Positions 1 through 9,660 are shown, numbered from the stretch's first letter. The stretch: 28,963 nucleotides of DNA from Schoenoplectus triqueter (GCA_964058805.1 CAXKVV010001661.1:1-28963), one strand, 5' to 3'. Notes: generated by a model from the sequence alone, not told the origin. Numbers and translations: made by a program.

Positions 1-816
1 GATCAAGCTAAAGAAGAAAATACGGCCAACTTTAATAATAAGAACTCGTCTTATAAAAAAATTTGGGAAATTATTGATCAAAGATGGCCATTGCAACTTC
101 ATCGGCCACTTCATGCTGCGGCATACTACCTGATAGCCTTACGATGGTGGTATTAAAATGTCAAAATAATATAAGAATGTAAAGAACCTAAGGTAGAAAT
201 GTATATACCGATTTGGGGCTTAGTGTTCAAGTGTAATGGCAGCGGAATATAATTTAATATAATTTAATTCTCAAAATAATATAGCAATAAAAAAAATGTG
301 AGAATAGAAAAGAAAAGAATAAACAAGAATACAAGATGTAACGGAGTTCGGCTTAAAAATACCTACGTCTCCGGAACTCTCAATCTCCAACAATTGAGGT
401 TGAGCTGATACACTAAAAATAGTTTTACACTTGTAGAACTTGATCCCTTACATAAAAATGGGTTGCCAAGCCTATCGGTAACTAGAGTGACAATACACTC
501 AAAAAGTGTGAGTGACAACACACTCAAAAAAGATGAGCACTACAACTCAAAAAAGGTGAGCACTACAGCTCAAGAAAATATTTACAAGAAGATCACGAAG
601 GATCAAGTTGGGAGAATAGAGAGAAGTTAGATTGAGCTTGAACAAGGATTTGGCTAATTGAGTGTTTCAATCTCTTGAATTATCTCTCTCACTTTGTATA
701 TGGTTAGTAAGCTCTCTGGAGTAATGATTTAGCTAGATGGATCAGATAATTTTTAAAGTGAGAGAGTAACCCCTTTATATAGACCTCCTGAAACTGATCA
801 TAATCAATTTTCGGCT

Positions 817-1071
817 TGAATCGTTATAATGATTCACGAATCGTTATAACTGTTCAATGAACCGTTATAACTCTTGATGAACCGTTATAACTCTTCATGA
901 ATCGTTATAACTCTTGATGAACCGTTATAACTCTTGATGAACTATTGTAACTCTTGATGAACCGTTATAACTCTTCATGAATCGTTATAACTCTTGATGA
1001 ACTGTTATAACTCTTCCATGAACCGTTATAACTATTCATGAACCGTTATAACTCTTCATGAATCGCTACAC
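817..1071. repeat. 20-bp minisatellite array A, about 12-13 units
   Basis: The unit is approximately TGAACCGTTATAACTCTTGA. Copies alternate between AACC and AATC at the left, and TTGA or TTCA at the right. Every unit keeps a core close to the self-complementary octamer GTTATAAC, spaced about 20 bp apart, or roughly two helical turns. Confidence 0.95.
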
Positions 1072-1131
1072 AATGTTACGCTCTGGAATTTTACAGATAA
1101 AAAGAATTTCTAAATTTTTGGCTAAATAATA

Positions 1132-1287
1132 TGAATCATTATAACTCATCATGAATCGTTATAACTATTTGAATCGTTATAATTCTTCATGAATCGTTAT
1201 AACTCTTTATGAATCGTTATAACTATTTGAATCGTTATAACTCTTCATGAGTCATTATAACTGTTCATGAACTGTTATAACTGTTTG
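1132..1287. repeat. 20-bp minisatellite array B, about 8-9 units, some shortened to 16-17 bp
   Basis: This is the same unit family as array A, separated from it by 60 bp of unrelated sequence. Several units lose the CTCT segment (ATAACTATTTGAATCG), giving 16-17-bp spacing mixed with 20-bp spacing. Confidence 0.92.
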
Positions 1288-2403
1288 GTCTATTTTTCTT
1301 GTTTTCTTGCAGTTTAAGCTTAATTTAACTTAACCAATTCAACCAAGTTTGAGTCTAACTAAATCTAAATCTAATGTAATCTTAATTAAGCTCTTGCATC
1401 CCATCATTAGTCTTGGCTCTTGTGCACTAATTCATTTTATATTTCAATCCCCGTACAAAACTCAAACAAGGCAAATTGTAAAATTCAAGATTATTTTACA
1501 AATCGACAAATCAAAAAAGATATTTAGTGTAACGCTACCTTAATCCAAAGTAAATTTACTTTTAATTAAAGTTTTTAAACTCATATAAATTATGTAATAA
1601 TATCTTAACATAATTTAATTTTTATTTTAAATAGGTTTCACTATAGTAAAAAATTTCATGTTGATGAAGAAGTTAGTGGATTAGTAGAAACAACTGAGAG
1701 AATGAATCCTGACCGAACAACACGATTTAAGATTGATGAACAACTTGAGAAATTCAAAAGAGCGGAAGGATTATTTATGTTAGAGATGGCCATAGATGCA
1801 AGAGATAAAAAACAACTGGGTACAAATTAATAAGAATTATAATTTATTTAATTATTTCAATCTAGCTTTGCATATGGTTTAATTTGTTTACTAATAATGT
1901 AGCTCATTGGTGGGAAATATATGGTGCGGGTGTGGAAGAACTTAAGCAATTCGCAATCCGTGTGTTGAGTCTCACTTGTAGTGCTACGGGTTGTAAAAGA
2001 AATTGGAGTATCTTTGAACACATTCATTCTAAAAGAAAAGTAAAATTGGAGCATGAGGGTTTGAATGATTTGGTTTTTGTAAAATATAACATCAAGTTAG
2101 AGAGGAGGCAAAGGGAAAGGGCAAATCAAGATGGCCACCATGATCTGATTTCTTTATCAGACATGGAATCAGATGATGAATGGATCACCAAGAAAGAAGC
2201 TCCCATTCTAGCAAATGAAGCTTTGGATTTTTTTTTGGATGGAGATAAGTGAATGTTTGATGGAAGAGGAACGTGGAAGTGGAATTAGTAAAAAGAAAAA
2301 AAGAGGTAAGAAATGATTATTCATTTTTATTGTATACTTTCATTTAAGATGTCAAAGATAAATTATTTTTAATATATTTATATAGGACCAAGAGACTTGA
2401 GAT

Positions 2404-2586
2404 ATGATAAAGAGAGTAATGATAGGAAAGGAAAAAAAGGTGCAAGAGGATGTGGAAGAAGAACCCGAGTTTGAGGATGAATCGGAAACCGAGGAAGATG
2501 AAGAAATTCATATTATTGATGATGATGATAGTGGTGGTGGTTCTAGTGGCAATGATGATGATGAGATGCATGAGTTAGATGTGTGA
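2404..2586 (+). pseudogene. acidic C-terminal tail remnant of the hAT gene
   Basis: A short open frame is rich in Glu and Asp (EEEPEFEDESETEEDEE, then DDDDSGGGSSGNDDDE) and stops at 2584-2586. Acidic tails like this often follow the dimerisation domain of plant hAT proteins. A donor-like GAGGTAAG near 2303 and an acceptor-like ATATAG near 2385 could splice it on, but the frames do not join cleanly. I treat it as a frameshifted remnant rather than a separate gene. Confidence 0.4.
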
Positions 2587-3165
2587 GAGAGGGTAGTTTA
2601 ATACTATTATGATCATGTAGGGTTTTGTTAATTACTTAAGTTATTCTTTTGGGATATGAATCTTTACTTAAGACCGATGGATTGAACAAAGTATATTTTG
2701 TCAGTAACTATACTAAGTTATTAATTAATATCGTGTCATTTGGATTACCATATGAGTTATAGTTAATGTTGTATCATTTAGATTACCATATGAACTATAC
2801 TAAGTTATTAATTATGCTAGTATACTATATAAATGTGATAAAACATTAAATTATGTCATTTTTAAGTGAAAAAACTACATATTAAATTTAGTTATTTTGA
2901 TTCATTTTAAGATAAATTTAGTGTACCTTAATGATACGATACGATACACGATACATCAATACGATACAAAATACTACGATTCATGATACAAAATGTGATT
3001 CAACTAACTATGGTTTTAGCATTTAAGTATGATTTGGTTGAGTTGTTTCATATTGTTGAGTTGTTTTAAATTAATTAACATTGGATACACTTAATAACCA
3101 AAATTAATGACGAACTATATATATGTGATTAGAATAAGGGAGCAAAATGAACTCAACTGGTCAAG
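2587..3165. other. AT-rich intergenic DNA with a GATACGATACG tract
   Basis: No gene was seen. Two near-copies of CATTTRGATTACCATATGARYTATA occur at about 2738 and 2777. A tract of GATACGATACGATACACGATACATCAATACGATAC variants lies at about 2934-3000. Similar low-order GATACG runs occur in plant transposon ends, but no element boundary could be defined. Confidence 0.6.
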
Positions 3166-3169
3166 CAGG

Positions 3170-3566
3170 ACCTCTTATATATAAATTATCATGTGCATGC
3201 TCGCCAAGTTCCTATCTGGTAAGAAAATCAGGTAATTCAATTCCTGTCGAAGCCAAATCCTTATAAACAATTTCTCTCGTGAGTCATCTTTGCATGAATC
3301 CTTATAAAGCTGGTGAGCAATGAGCTTCAAAGGATCAAGCTGGTCAATAATAGGGGAAGCATAATCTCTGCTCCCAGCAGTAAAAACAACAAGCTCATAG
3401 TCATGATCAGTTGCAACTGAAGCAGCCGATCCACACCATGCTGCTTTATGACATAGCAATAATATTTTGTCGCAAAGTCATACTGATCCGGTGGCTTTTC
3501 ATCAGTCAAGCGTACATGCGAAATCAACATCTCATCAAGGTCCAAAAAAAGTGAGAAATGGATCCC
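3170..3566 (-). pseudogene. FCP1/TIM50-type (HAD, NIF-domain) phosphatase fragment, frameshifted
   Basis: Read on the minus strand from about 3566, the frame gives HFSLFLDLDEMLISHV, then PPDQYDFATKYYCYVIKQHGVD. This is motif I and the following strand of the FCP1/SCP/TIM50 family. After a frameshift near 3440 it continues ELVVFTAGSRDYASPIIDQLDP, which is motif II. After another shift near 3265 it continues KDLASTGIELPDFL, where family members have KDLxxxGRDL. Both motif I aspartates survive (DLDE), but the usual Thr is Met. The motif III/IV acidic pair (IIDDNP-like) was not found. The copy is broken and cannot encode an active enzyme. It is a close relative of the phosphatase part of the + strand ORF at 4537 and lies divergently to it. 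Confidence 0.8.
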
Positions 3567-3689
3567 CTAGACTTACATTACATGGATGATATCACGTAGA
3601 TCTGCAATGTTTCTCTTGGCTCCAAAAAAGCCATATAAATTGCATAATTCTGCATCATTTGGATCTCCTGAAAAACAAGCTCACCTTCA

Positions 3690-4090
3690 TTGCATTAGAC
3701 CATGGTTGCCGTATACTTTTGGCTTGTGATGTATCATCACAGTCTGATCAAGCAACAACTTTTTCAGCATCTCCAAGTGAGGATCTCGCATCATCCACTG
3801 GGTAATTAACAGTCCAAACGGGTCGACGCAGTCAATATATCAGACATGAGACTTCTGGGCCACATAAGGGACAATCTCGAAAGATGTCTTCTTCTTTTTC
3901 ACGCAATCAACTTTGAGGTCATACCGGCCATCAGGTGGCGGCGTGTGGCTTGCATGGAGTGTTTTACTGCTACGGTTGGGTCGCAGATTGGTGCTGCTTT
4001 TTAAAGAAGCTAAAAGGGATGAAATGTAGGTCTTGGTCTCATCCTCAGAGAGGAATGTAATCGTGAAATGTGCAATTGTGGGGGCTTATT
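3690..4090 (-). pseudogene. unidentified coding remnant upstream of the phosphatase fragment
   Basis: On the minus strand one frame is open for about 75 codons, from near 4078 to about 3850. It contains TFLSEDETKTYISSLLASLK, then PPPDGRYDLKVDCVKKKK and IVPYVAQKSH, before a stop. Past the stop the same frame continues with YIDCVDPFGLLITQWMMRDP. Composition and codon use look coding, and it starts just downstream of a telo-box. I do not recognise the family. It is probably the first exon or exons of the same damaged minus-strand gene, or a second gene fused to the phosphatase segment by rearrangement. Confidence 0.45.
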
Positions 4091-4097
4091 AGCGATG

Positions 4098-4114
4098 AGG
4101 GTTTAGGGTTTGGT
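4098..4114 (-). promoter_or_regulatory. telo-box (AAACCCTAAACCCT) at the start of the minus-strand gene
   Basis: The minus strand reads CCAAACCCTAAACCCT here, two telomere-like units. In plants such telo-boxes sit near the start sites of translation-related and other housekeeping genes. The position, about 30 bp upstream of the open frame described at 3690-4090, fits a promoter or 5' UTR of that gene. Confidence 0.55.
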
Positions 4115-4350
4115 TAGAAAAAGATTTAACATAATGATTATATAATATAGATATCAATTAATTGTACAATGAAGGCAAACAAAAAGTTCGGTTAGAAAAA
4201 AGATTTAACATAATCGTGTATAATATAGATAGCAATTAATTGTAATCATGACATAACATAATTTGCTTTTTCTATTTTCACTGAAGTGAAAATAAGAGAG
4301 ATCGCTCTATAATTAACATAATCATGATATAATATAGATGGCAATTAATG
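4112..4350. repeat. three degenerate copies of a 78-bp unit between the divergent genes
   Basis: Copy 1 (4112-4189) and copy 2 (from 4190) begin GGTTAGAAAAAGATTTAACATAAT and share TATAATATAGATA and CAATTAATTGTA. A partial third copy (about 4311-4350) repeats TTAACATAATCATGATATAATATAGATGGCAATTAAT. The block AATGAAGGCAAACAAAAA from copy 1 recurs at about 4471. Each copy carries a TATA-like stretch. A perfect 10-bp-arm palindrome lies at 4273-4294. Confidence 0.8.
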
Positions 4351-4536
4351 GGTTTTTTTTTGTCACAGCAGTACACCAACTTTCCATCCTAATTTAGGGA
4401 AATGGTATATTAACCTCCCATTTCTCTTGGACGGGAGAATTCCATTCCTCTCCGTCACAGAAAAATTTATAATGAAGGCAAACAAAAATTAACACACAAG
4501 AATGAAACAAAACGAAAAGAAACAGAAAACAGAGCA

Positions 4537-6012
4537 ATGTTGGGAAAAGTCAGAAAAATAATGCTCAAACATGAGATTTCTAATGATAAACGACATCAAG
4601 GAAACACATCCTACATGACAAAAGAAATTGGAAATGTCTTCTTCGCGGTGATCGCCTTCGCTATCTCCTTAGCCACCACATTTACCATCTACTCCATTAC
4701 CATTACCACCACATTTCTCCTCTCCTTCCTAAAATCACTGATCAATATTATCACTTGTTGCAAATCTATTCCATCCCCTCCCTCCAGAACTGGCACATTT
4801 TTCCCTTCACCAAACAAACCCATTCCGACTCGCTACCATGCTCGACATGAACGCAAGATCTCCATTTCTCACTTTATATCGAAATCTATGTGTGAAAAAA
4901 CAGTCCTCCCTCGATCTTTTAAATGTACCCTTTTTCTCAGTCTTTTTCGGGTCCTCATTCATTTTACGATCGACCAACCACATGATCAGTTCAACTTTGT
5001 GGTGCATCCAGTAATAAAAGGGAAAAGAAGGGCATGTTATGTGGTCAAGCGGCCCGGCCTTGATGAATTTCTCCGTGCTGCCAAAAATGCCTCTCTTGAA
5101 GTTGTCATTTACACAAGTGGATGTAGTGAATATGCCGGCCCGATCATTGATGCACTTGACCCAACTAGAAAGTTGATTACCTACCGGTTGTTCCAAAATG
5201 CATGCACTAAGCGCAAAAATGGCTTACTCATGAAGAATTTGATTTTGACTGGGAGGCAACTAGACCGGTGTGTGATTATAGATGATAATCCAAAGTTACA
5301 TGTCAAGCAGTGGGCTAATGCAATTGTTGTAAGACCATTTCTTGGAGATCATGCCGATACTGATCTCATAGATCTAATGAAACTTTTTGAGGTAGAGAGG
5401 AAATTCAATGATCTTTGGCACTTAATTCAATTGAAAAGATTGGGTATAATATCTCTCAGTGGAAAGGATACCGAAGAGTTTGGCGTGGAAGCATACAAAA
5501 TTTCTTTATTGCAATCTCTGAATCTGAACCCAAGTGTCACAAACTTTGCTTATGCACAACTCTGCTTAAATTTCAAGTATTTACCTCCTCCCCTTGAGCA
5601 AAGTCTCAAGTTGATTGCCTCTGTCAAGAACCTTACTCTTAATCATCCCAGTTATTATCTGGTAAAAATAACTTTGAAGGACAGTAAATTACCAGAAAAC
5701 ACAATTCAAATTCTCCAGAGACTTCCCAACCTGATTGCTCTTTCTCTTATCCTCCATGATTCTTACGATGGAAAAGATTTGAAATTTCCCAGAAGAACAT
5801 TTCTAAAGCTAGAAGTACTCAGTCTTGAAGATGAGGATAATCTGAGTTCAGTAACTTTTGAAGAACACAGCATGCCAGAACTCAAAGAATTAAGCGTTAC
5901 CTCGTCTAACTTCGACTTCATTGTTGCAGGAATTGGGAATCTTCTTAAACTAAAGAAGATAAATGTTTGTTGTGGTGAAGAGGAGAATGAGGTGCAAGAT
6001 ACGATACAATAA
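4537..6012 (+). CDS. pseudophosphatase (FCP1/TIM50-like HAD) fused to an RPM1-like leucine-rich-repeat tail
   Basis: This is an uninterrupted 491-codon ORF without introns. Residues about 31-73 are hydrophobic and could be one or two membrane segments. Residues about 118-288 match the FCP1/SCP/TIM50 fold: VVKRPGLDEFL, then LEVVIYTSGCSEYAGPIIDALDP (motif II), and CVIIDDNP at about 246-252 (late acidic motif). Motif I, normally DLDET, reads S135-L-F-R-V139, so both catalytic aspartates are gone and the protein should be catalytically dead. From about residue 293 the sequence switches to a C-terminal LRR of the RPM1-like CC-NB-LRR type: HLIQLKRLGI, ITLKDSKLPENTIQILQRLPNL, SYDGKDLKF, VTFEEHSMPELKEL. 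No NB-ARC domain is present. The ATG at 4537 is the first in frame; homology starts only near residue 110, so the true start could be later. It could be a real chimeric gene or a pseudogene kept open by chance. Confidence 0.7.
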   Translation: MLGKVRKIMLKHEISNDKRHQGNTSYMTKEIGNVFFAVIAFAISLATTFTIYSITITTTFLLSFLKSLINIITCCKSIPSPPSRTGTFFPSPNKPIPTRYHARHERKISISHFISKSMCEKTVLPRSFKCTLFLSLFRVLIHFTIDQPHDQFNFVVHPVIKGKRRACYVVKRPGLDEFLRAAKNASLEVVIYTSGCSEYAGPIIDALDPTRKLITYRLFQNACTKRKNGLLMKNLILTGRQLDRCVIIDDNPKLHVKQWANAIVVRPFLGDHADTDLIDLMKLFEVERKFNDLWHLIQLKRLGIISLSGKDTEEFGVEAYKISLLQSLNLNPSVTNFAYAQLCLNFKYLPPPLEQSLKLIASVKNLTLNHPSYYLVKITLKDSKLPENTIQILQRLPNLIALSLILHDSYDGKDLKFPRRTFLKLEVLSLEDEDNLSSVTFEEHSMPELKELSVTSSNFDFIVAGIGNLLKLKKINVCCGEEENEVQDTIQ

Positions 6013-8522
6013 TAGGTAGATTGATTAGTACTTGCATAACCCACAAGTAAATTGATCTCTGCTGTTTTGCTGCAGAGAAGGCAGAATATGTATATGTAAC
6101 TTACATGTAACTATGTGAGTGTATTTATATGTACAAAATAAATATACAGGTCTTTTTTTTTGTTATCTCTACTTCATATTAAGCTCGTGTAAGCATTCTG
6201 AAGATTGATTGAAATTTATTGATTATTTTTTAAAGAGAACATTAATCATTAGATATATTAAAAAAATTATAATGTAATGAATTATAATAAAAATTTAAAA
6301 AATTGTATTGAATTTATAACGTATCTACTACATTTTTAACCTTGACTCCTTAATCTTCACTGCCAAACAGGTCCATATGAGATTAAACTCGGTGAATCTA
6401 TCTTCAGTAAAGGCCCATATATTATTCCCTCAAATTTCGTAGCAGATAGATAGTAAGATATTATTAAATAAACCGAAGAGGCAACGCCACAGTTTCTCAG
6501 GATGGGTTTCTTTGGGTTATTAAAGGCCTTCGCATATATAATTTTCATGAATGAATTGATGTATAAGGTAACAACTAGCAGAAGCTAAAAAACAATTAAT
6601 ATATAAATTAATCCGATCCGAACCCAATCTGTTCTGACATGATCCGAAATCAAATGACCTGTAATTAATCGAAATCAATCAAAGATCTAAAAAAAATAAG
6701 GTTCTAAATAACGATTATCGCGTCATCGTGACACAATCCTAAAAAAACTATCGTGCTATAGCATGCTATAACGAAAACTATCCGACATAGCGTAAATAAA
6801 TGATATCAATATTGTTACTTAAAGATTCATAGAGCAAATAAATAAATAACACAAAATCAATTAAAGAATAATACTGACATTGAACAAGTATAATTTTCAA
6901 ACTACTATTTAAAATACCTTCAATATAGTAATTACTAAATTAGATAATACATATCATTTTTTTTATCAAGCACATTCTAATATTAACTAGAGTCCATGAT
7001 GAATTAATTAAAATGCTAAATTTTGGATTAAATTAAGTCTCAAAATAAAGCTTTTAACTTAATTTAGTTTAAATTAGATTTAAATTGCTTAAGTTTAAGG
7101 TAATGTCTATTTTTTTATTGTTATTTCAGATAAAGAAGGAAAGTCAAGAAGAAAGCAAGAGAAAAATATAAGTCGGTGTCCAATCAGAATACTGATAATA
7201 AGGAAGAAATGAATTTTGATTCAAAATTTATATGGAGTGATTAAGATTATATATCAATATTATATATCTTATTCTTAATTTTCCAATACAGTTTGAATCA
7301 CCTCAATCGGAGTTCGGATGAAGAAATTATAATCATTTGAAATTTATTATAAATAAATGTACGATAGTGTACAATAGCGCCGTTATACGCTATACACAAT
7401 AGCGGTTTGCTATCGCCGCTATAAGACAAATAGCACACACAACGCAGTGCAAGTGTATTACATAGCATTTGAGTTCCGAAAGAACACCGAAACAAGTTAA
7501 TATATAAATTGATTTGATCATTACCCAATTCAATTTCTTTCAGAAGATTAAACTGATCCGACCCGCCGATTTCCACCTCTATCTAAAACCCCCCACATCA
7601 TTTGAGTAAGTGCCACTAATTACTACTGATTTCATTAAATTATCAATCAACATGTTAGAGCATGGCGTTCGTTGCACCAGCAACAACATGGTGTTAGTTG
7701 AACCATTATCAAGCCAGCACGACCGGTCACCGAAGTTATCACTGAAACATACCGAGAGCATCTTTTTTTGGGCAATAAGTGGCATGTGCAAATCAATTAA
7801 TTAGCATTACTGATTTGTTTATGTTTATGAATATTGTTGAATCAGATGGGGGACATTTATACAGTTATTTGACTAGGCGCGTCTCCAACTGCTCGTAGTG
7901 TTTTTTTTTGGCAGGAAAAATCTTGATGAAACGTGATTTTTCATAAAATGATCCGCATTCATCCGGTGGAGGTCAATTCCAAAATATTCTTTTATGTTTC
8001 ATGCATATTATTTTTATAAATTACTACAACTACTATAAATTGACATCCACATTTTTTTATAAAAAAATTCTAGGCTAGTTGACCACCATAAAAATTTCTC
8101 TAAAGTAAAAAAAAACTTTTATAATTGACTCTCATATTTGAAATTATGCGCTCGCCCTTTGTATATATCCATAATTGGACACGAGTTGCTGTTTAATTGT
8201 CTAAACCATTTATTGTGATTATCGACTTGTAAGGTTCGATGCTGATGGTATAATGACAATGGGGCATATGGCAATTACTATAACAGTCATAATGATAATA
8301 TGTGTATTGTATATACGAATTGGCATATACAGTAATCCAATAATATGAATTGGCATCAATAATTATCAGCAATTATTATTGCAATAAACAGCTCAGCAAA
8401 GTGTCCCATCACATAATCGGTCAAATTTTAACTTTTAATTGGTCGCTCGTTTGATAGGTACTTGCAAAAAGATATTTTTAATTCATATTTAATGGCAATA
8501 AATTTTGGCTTTATGTACTAGG
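6013..8522. other. gene-free AT-rich region with traces of small DNA transposons
   Basis: No coding region could be supported. At 6712-6780 and 7361-7436 the DNA is rich in CTATAGC/GCTATAG and CGCTATA words, as in subterminal regions of some plant DNA elements. A direct repeat (TTAATATATAAATTRATYYGATC) lies outside them at 6596 and 7497. These hint at a non-autonomous element of about 0.7-0.9 kb, but no clean TIR or TSD was found. Confidence 0.5.
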
Positions 8523-8527
8523 AATAG

Positions 8528-8722
8528 TGATAGAATGAGAGAGTAATATTTAATTATCTTGAGTGAATTGATTATAATGTCTAAATCTTTATTTATAGAC
8601 TAATGATTTAACAAACTAATCATTTAGTCTAACTAACTAATTCTATTACTAAACATCTCCCATATCATACCTCTCACAATATCTCCTATATAATTCTATT
8701 AATCTCAACCTATACTCCAACA
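8528..8722 (-). repeat. 3' LTR of the copia-type element
   Basis: The sequence runs TGATAGAATGAGAGAG to CTATACTCCAACA on the plus strand, and pairs with 10602-10796 at about 90% identity by eye. Confidence 0.9.
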
Positions 8723-8731
8723 TCTCCCATC
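8723..8731 (-). other. polypurine tract of the copia-type element
   Basis: The minus strand reads GATGGGAGA immediately before the 3' LTR, the expected position and composition of a plus-strand primer. Confidence 0.7.
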
Positions 8732-9298
8732 AAACTCATCGTGCAGTACGCATTGTGAGTTTGCACATCTCACGAGTTCTAACATCTCAATTCATGAATT
8801 TGATTTCCAAATACATCACAGGTCATCTTGAAAAAAGATAGAAGGAAGAAGAGTTATTTTGGCTCAAGAAAAACTATTGATTGTTTCATACTCGTTTGAG
8901 TCATTTTGAAACATCAAGTAGAATTATCTTTATCCTTTTTAACAACAATTCGAGACTCGTTTGAGTTCTCTTGAAAGAAAAGAAAAGAAGAATAGAAGCC
9001 TAGTACATGGTTTGATCGTTGAAAATTTAATTAGGAATAAGGATTATGTTGGAAATTATAGGAAAGATTTGAAGAATTGAAGATGAAATTAGGTTTTGGA
9101 GAGTTTGTAGCAACCTTCTAACTGATAATGGATTGAATTATTTTTGGCCATAAACATTCTCTTTCATTCATCATATTCTTCAATTCAAGTGCCAAGAATT
9201 TCTGGATTGATTTGAAGGCAATTTCTTAGTCAATGCTAGATTCTTGGTCTGAGAAAAATGTTCTAGCTCCTAGTGTAACAGGATGTGTCACATATGCA

Positions 9299-9660
9299 CT
9301 AACTTTTCTGGTACACCATTTGCGGCAAAGACTTTCTGACTGAGTTACTGATCGTCTTCAAGAGATTGTTGATCTCACAGTTCTCTGGTACAGCAGCTCT
9401 CATCTTCAATATGAACTGATTCATGTCATCACTTAATGGATGAGTCCTGGCAACTTCCAAATTAGGTACATCCCCAATCATTGTCACTGGATTATTTTCT
9501 TGCAAAGGGTCACTGGCTGCCTTGTCAGAACCAAAGGCGTCTTGAGAAGGCAAGTTTTGTGGGAAGTCATTATGCAAAGATTCTGCACGACCATCCAACC
9601 TGGGGTTGCCAATGATCTCATGCTCTTCATCTACATTATTATCTTGTTGCTTAGGGCTTC
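9299..9660 (-). pseudogene. second captured coding piece inside the copia element, unidentified
   Basis: The minus-strand frame stays open from the stop near 9683 to the stop at 9299-9301 and continues directly, in the same frame, from the TFIIF-alpha piece. It contains NNVDEEHEIIGNPRLDGRAE, PSQDAFGSDKAASDP and DDMNQFILKMRAAVPENCEI, then LLKTISNSVRKSLPQMV. It looks like a disordered, acidic stretch followed by a helical segment of a nuclear protein. It does not fit the TFIIF-alpha residues expected after the GPLEG position. I do not recognise its source. It may be a second host gene exon or a later TFIIF-alpha exon that I cannot place. Confidence 0.45.

Larger units (their letters stand above)
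147..1634 (+). other. candidate long intron or insertion inside the hAT gene
   Basis: The segment separates two pieces of one hAT reading frame. It starts GTGGTA and ends TTTTAAATAG, so GT-AG splicing is possible and keeps the frame. It contains no coding homology that I recognise. The stretch at 340-600 has short near-repeats such as GTGAGTGACAACACACTCAAAAA and GAGCACTACARCTCAA. The 20-bp minisatellite arrays follow. Part of it could be an LTR-type or other insertion, but I found no target-site duplication. Confidence 0.5.
1..2252 (+). pseudogene. hAT-superfamily transposase gene, 3' part (edge-truncated, three readable exons)
   Basis: Frame 1 from base 1 reads through the hAT signature IDQRWPLQLHRPLHAAAYYL. 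Exon A ends at about 146 before a possible GT donor at 147. Exon B (1635-1819) continues with FHYSKKFHVDEEV after an AG at 1633-1634. Exon C starts at 1903 with AHWWEIYG and runs to the stop at 2250-2252. It carries the C-terminal dimerisation region (LSLTCSATGCKRNWSIFEHIHSKRK, then LNDLVFVKYN). Joining 1819 to 1903 removes an 83-bp GT-AG intron and restores the codon exactly, so that junction is solid. The 147-1634 junction also keeps frame, giving W then FHYS, but it is 1.49 kb long and may instead be an insertion. The catalytic N-terminal part lies outside the window. Whether the gene is live or a domesticated or decayed transposase cannot be told; the short acidic continuation at 2404-2586 suggests decay of the tail. 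Confidence 0.8.

Noticed and set aside
147..1634. whole segment as a solo LTR
   Set aside because: Leader-like sequence suggested it, but no TG...CA ends with a matching target-site duplication could be found.
7579..7804. overlapping short ORFs on both strands
   Set aside because: Mutual shadows of 64-70 codons without motifs, start context or neighbours to support either one.
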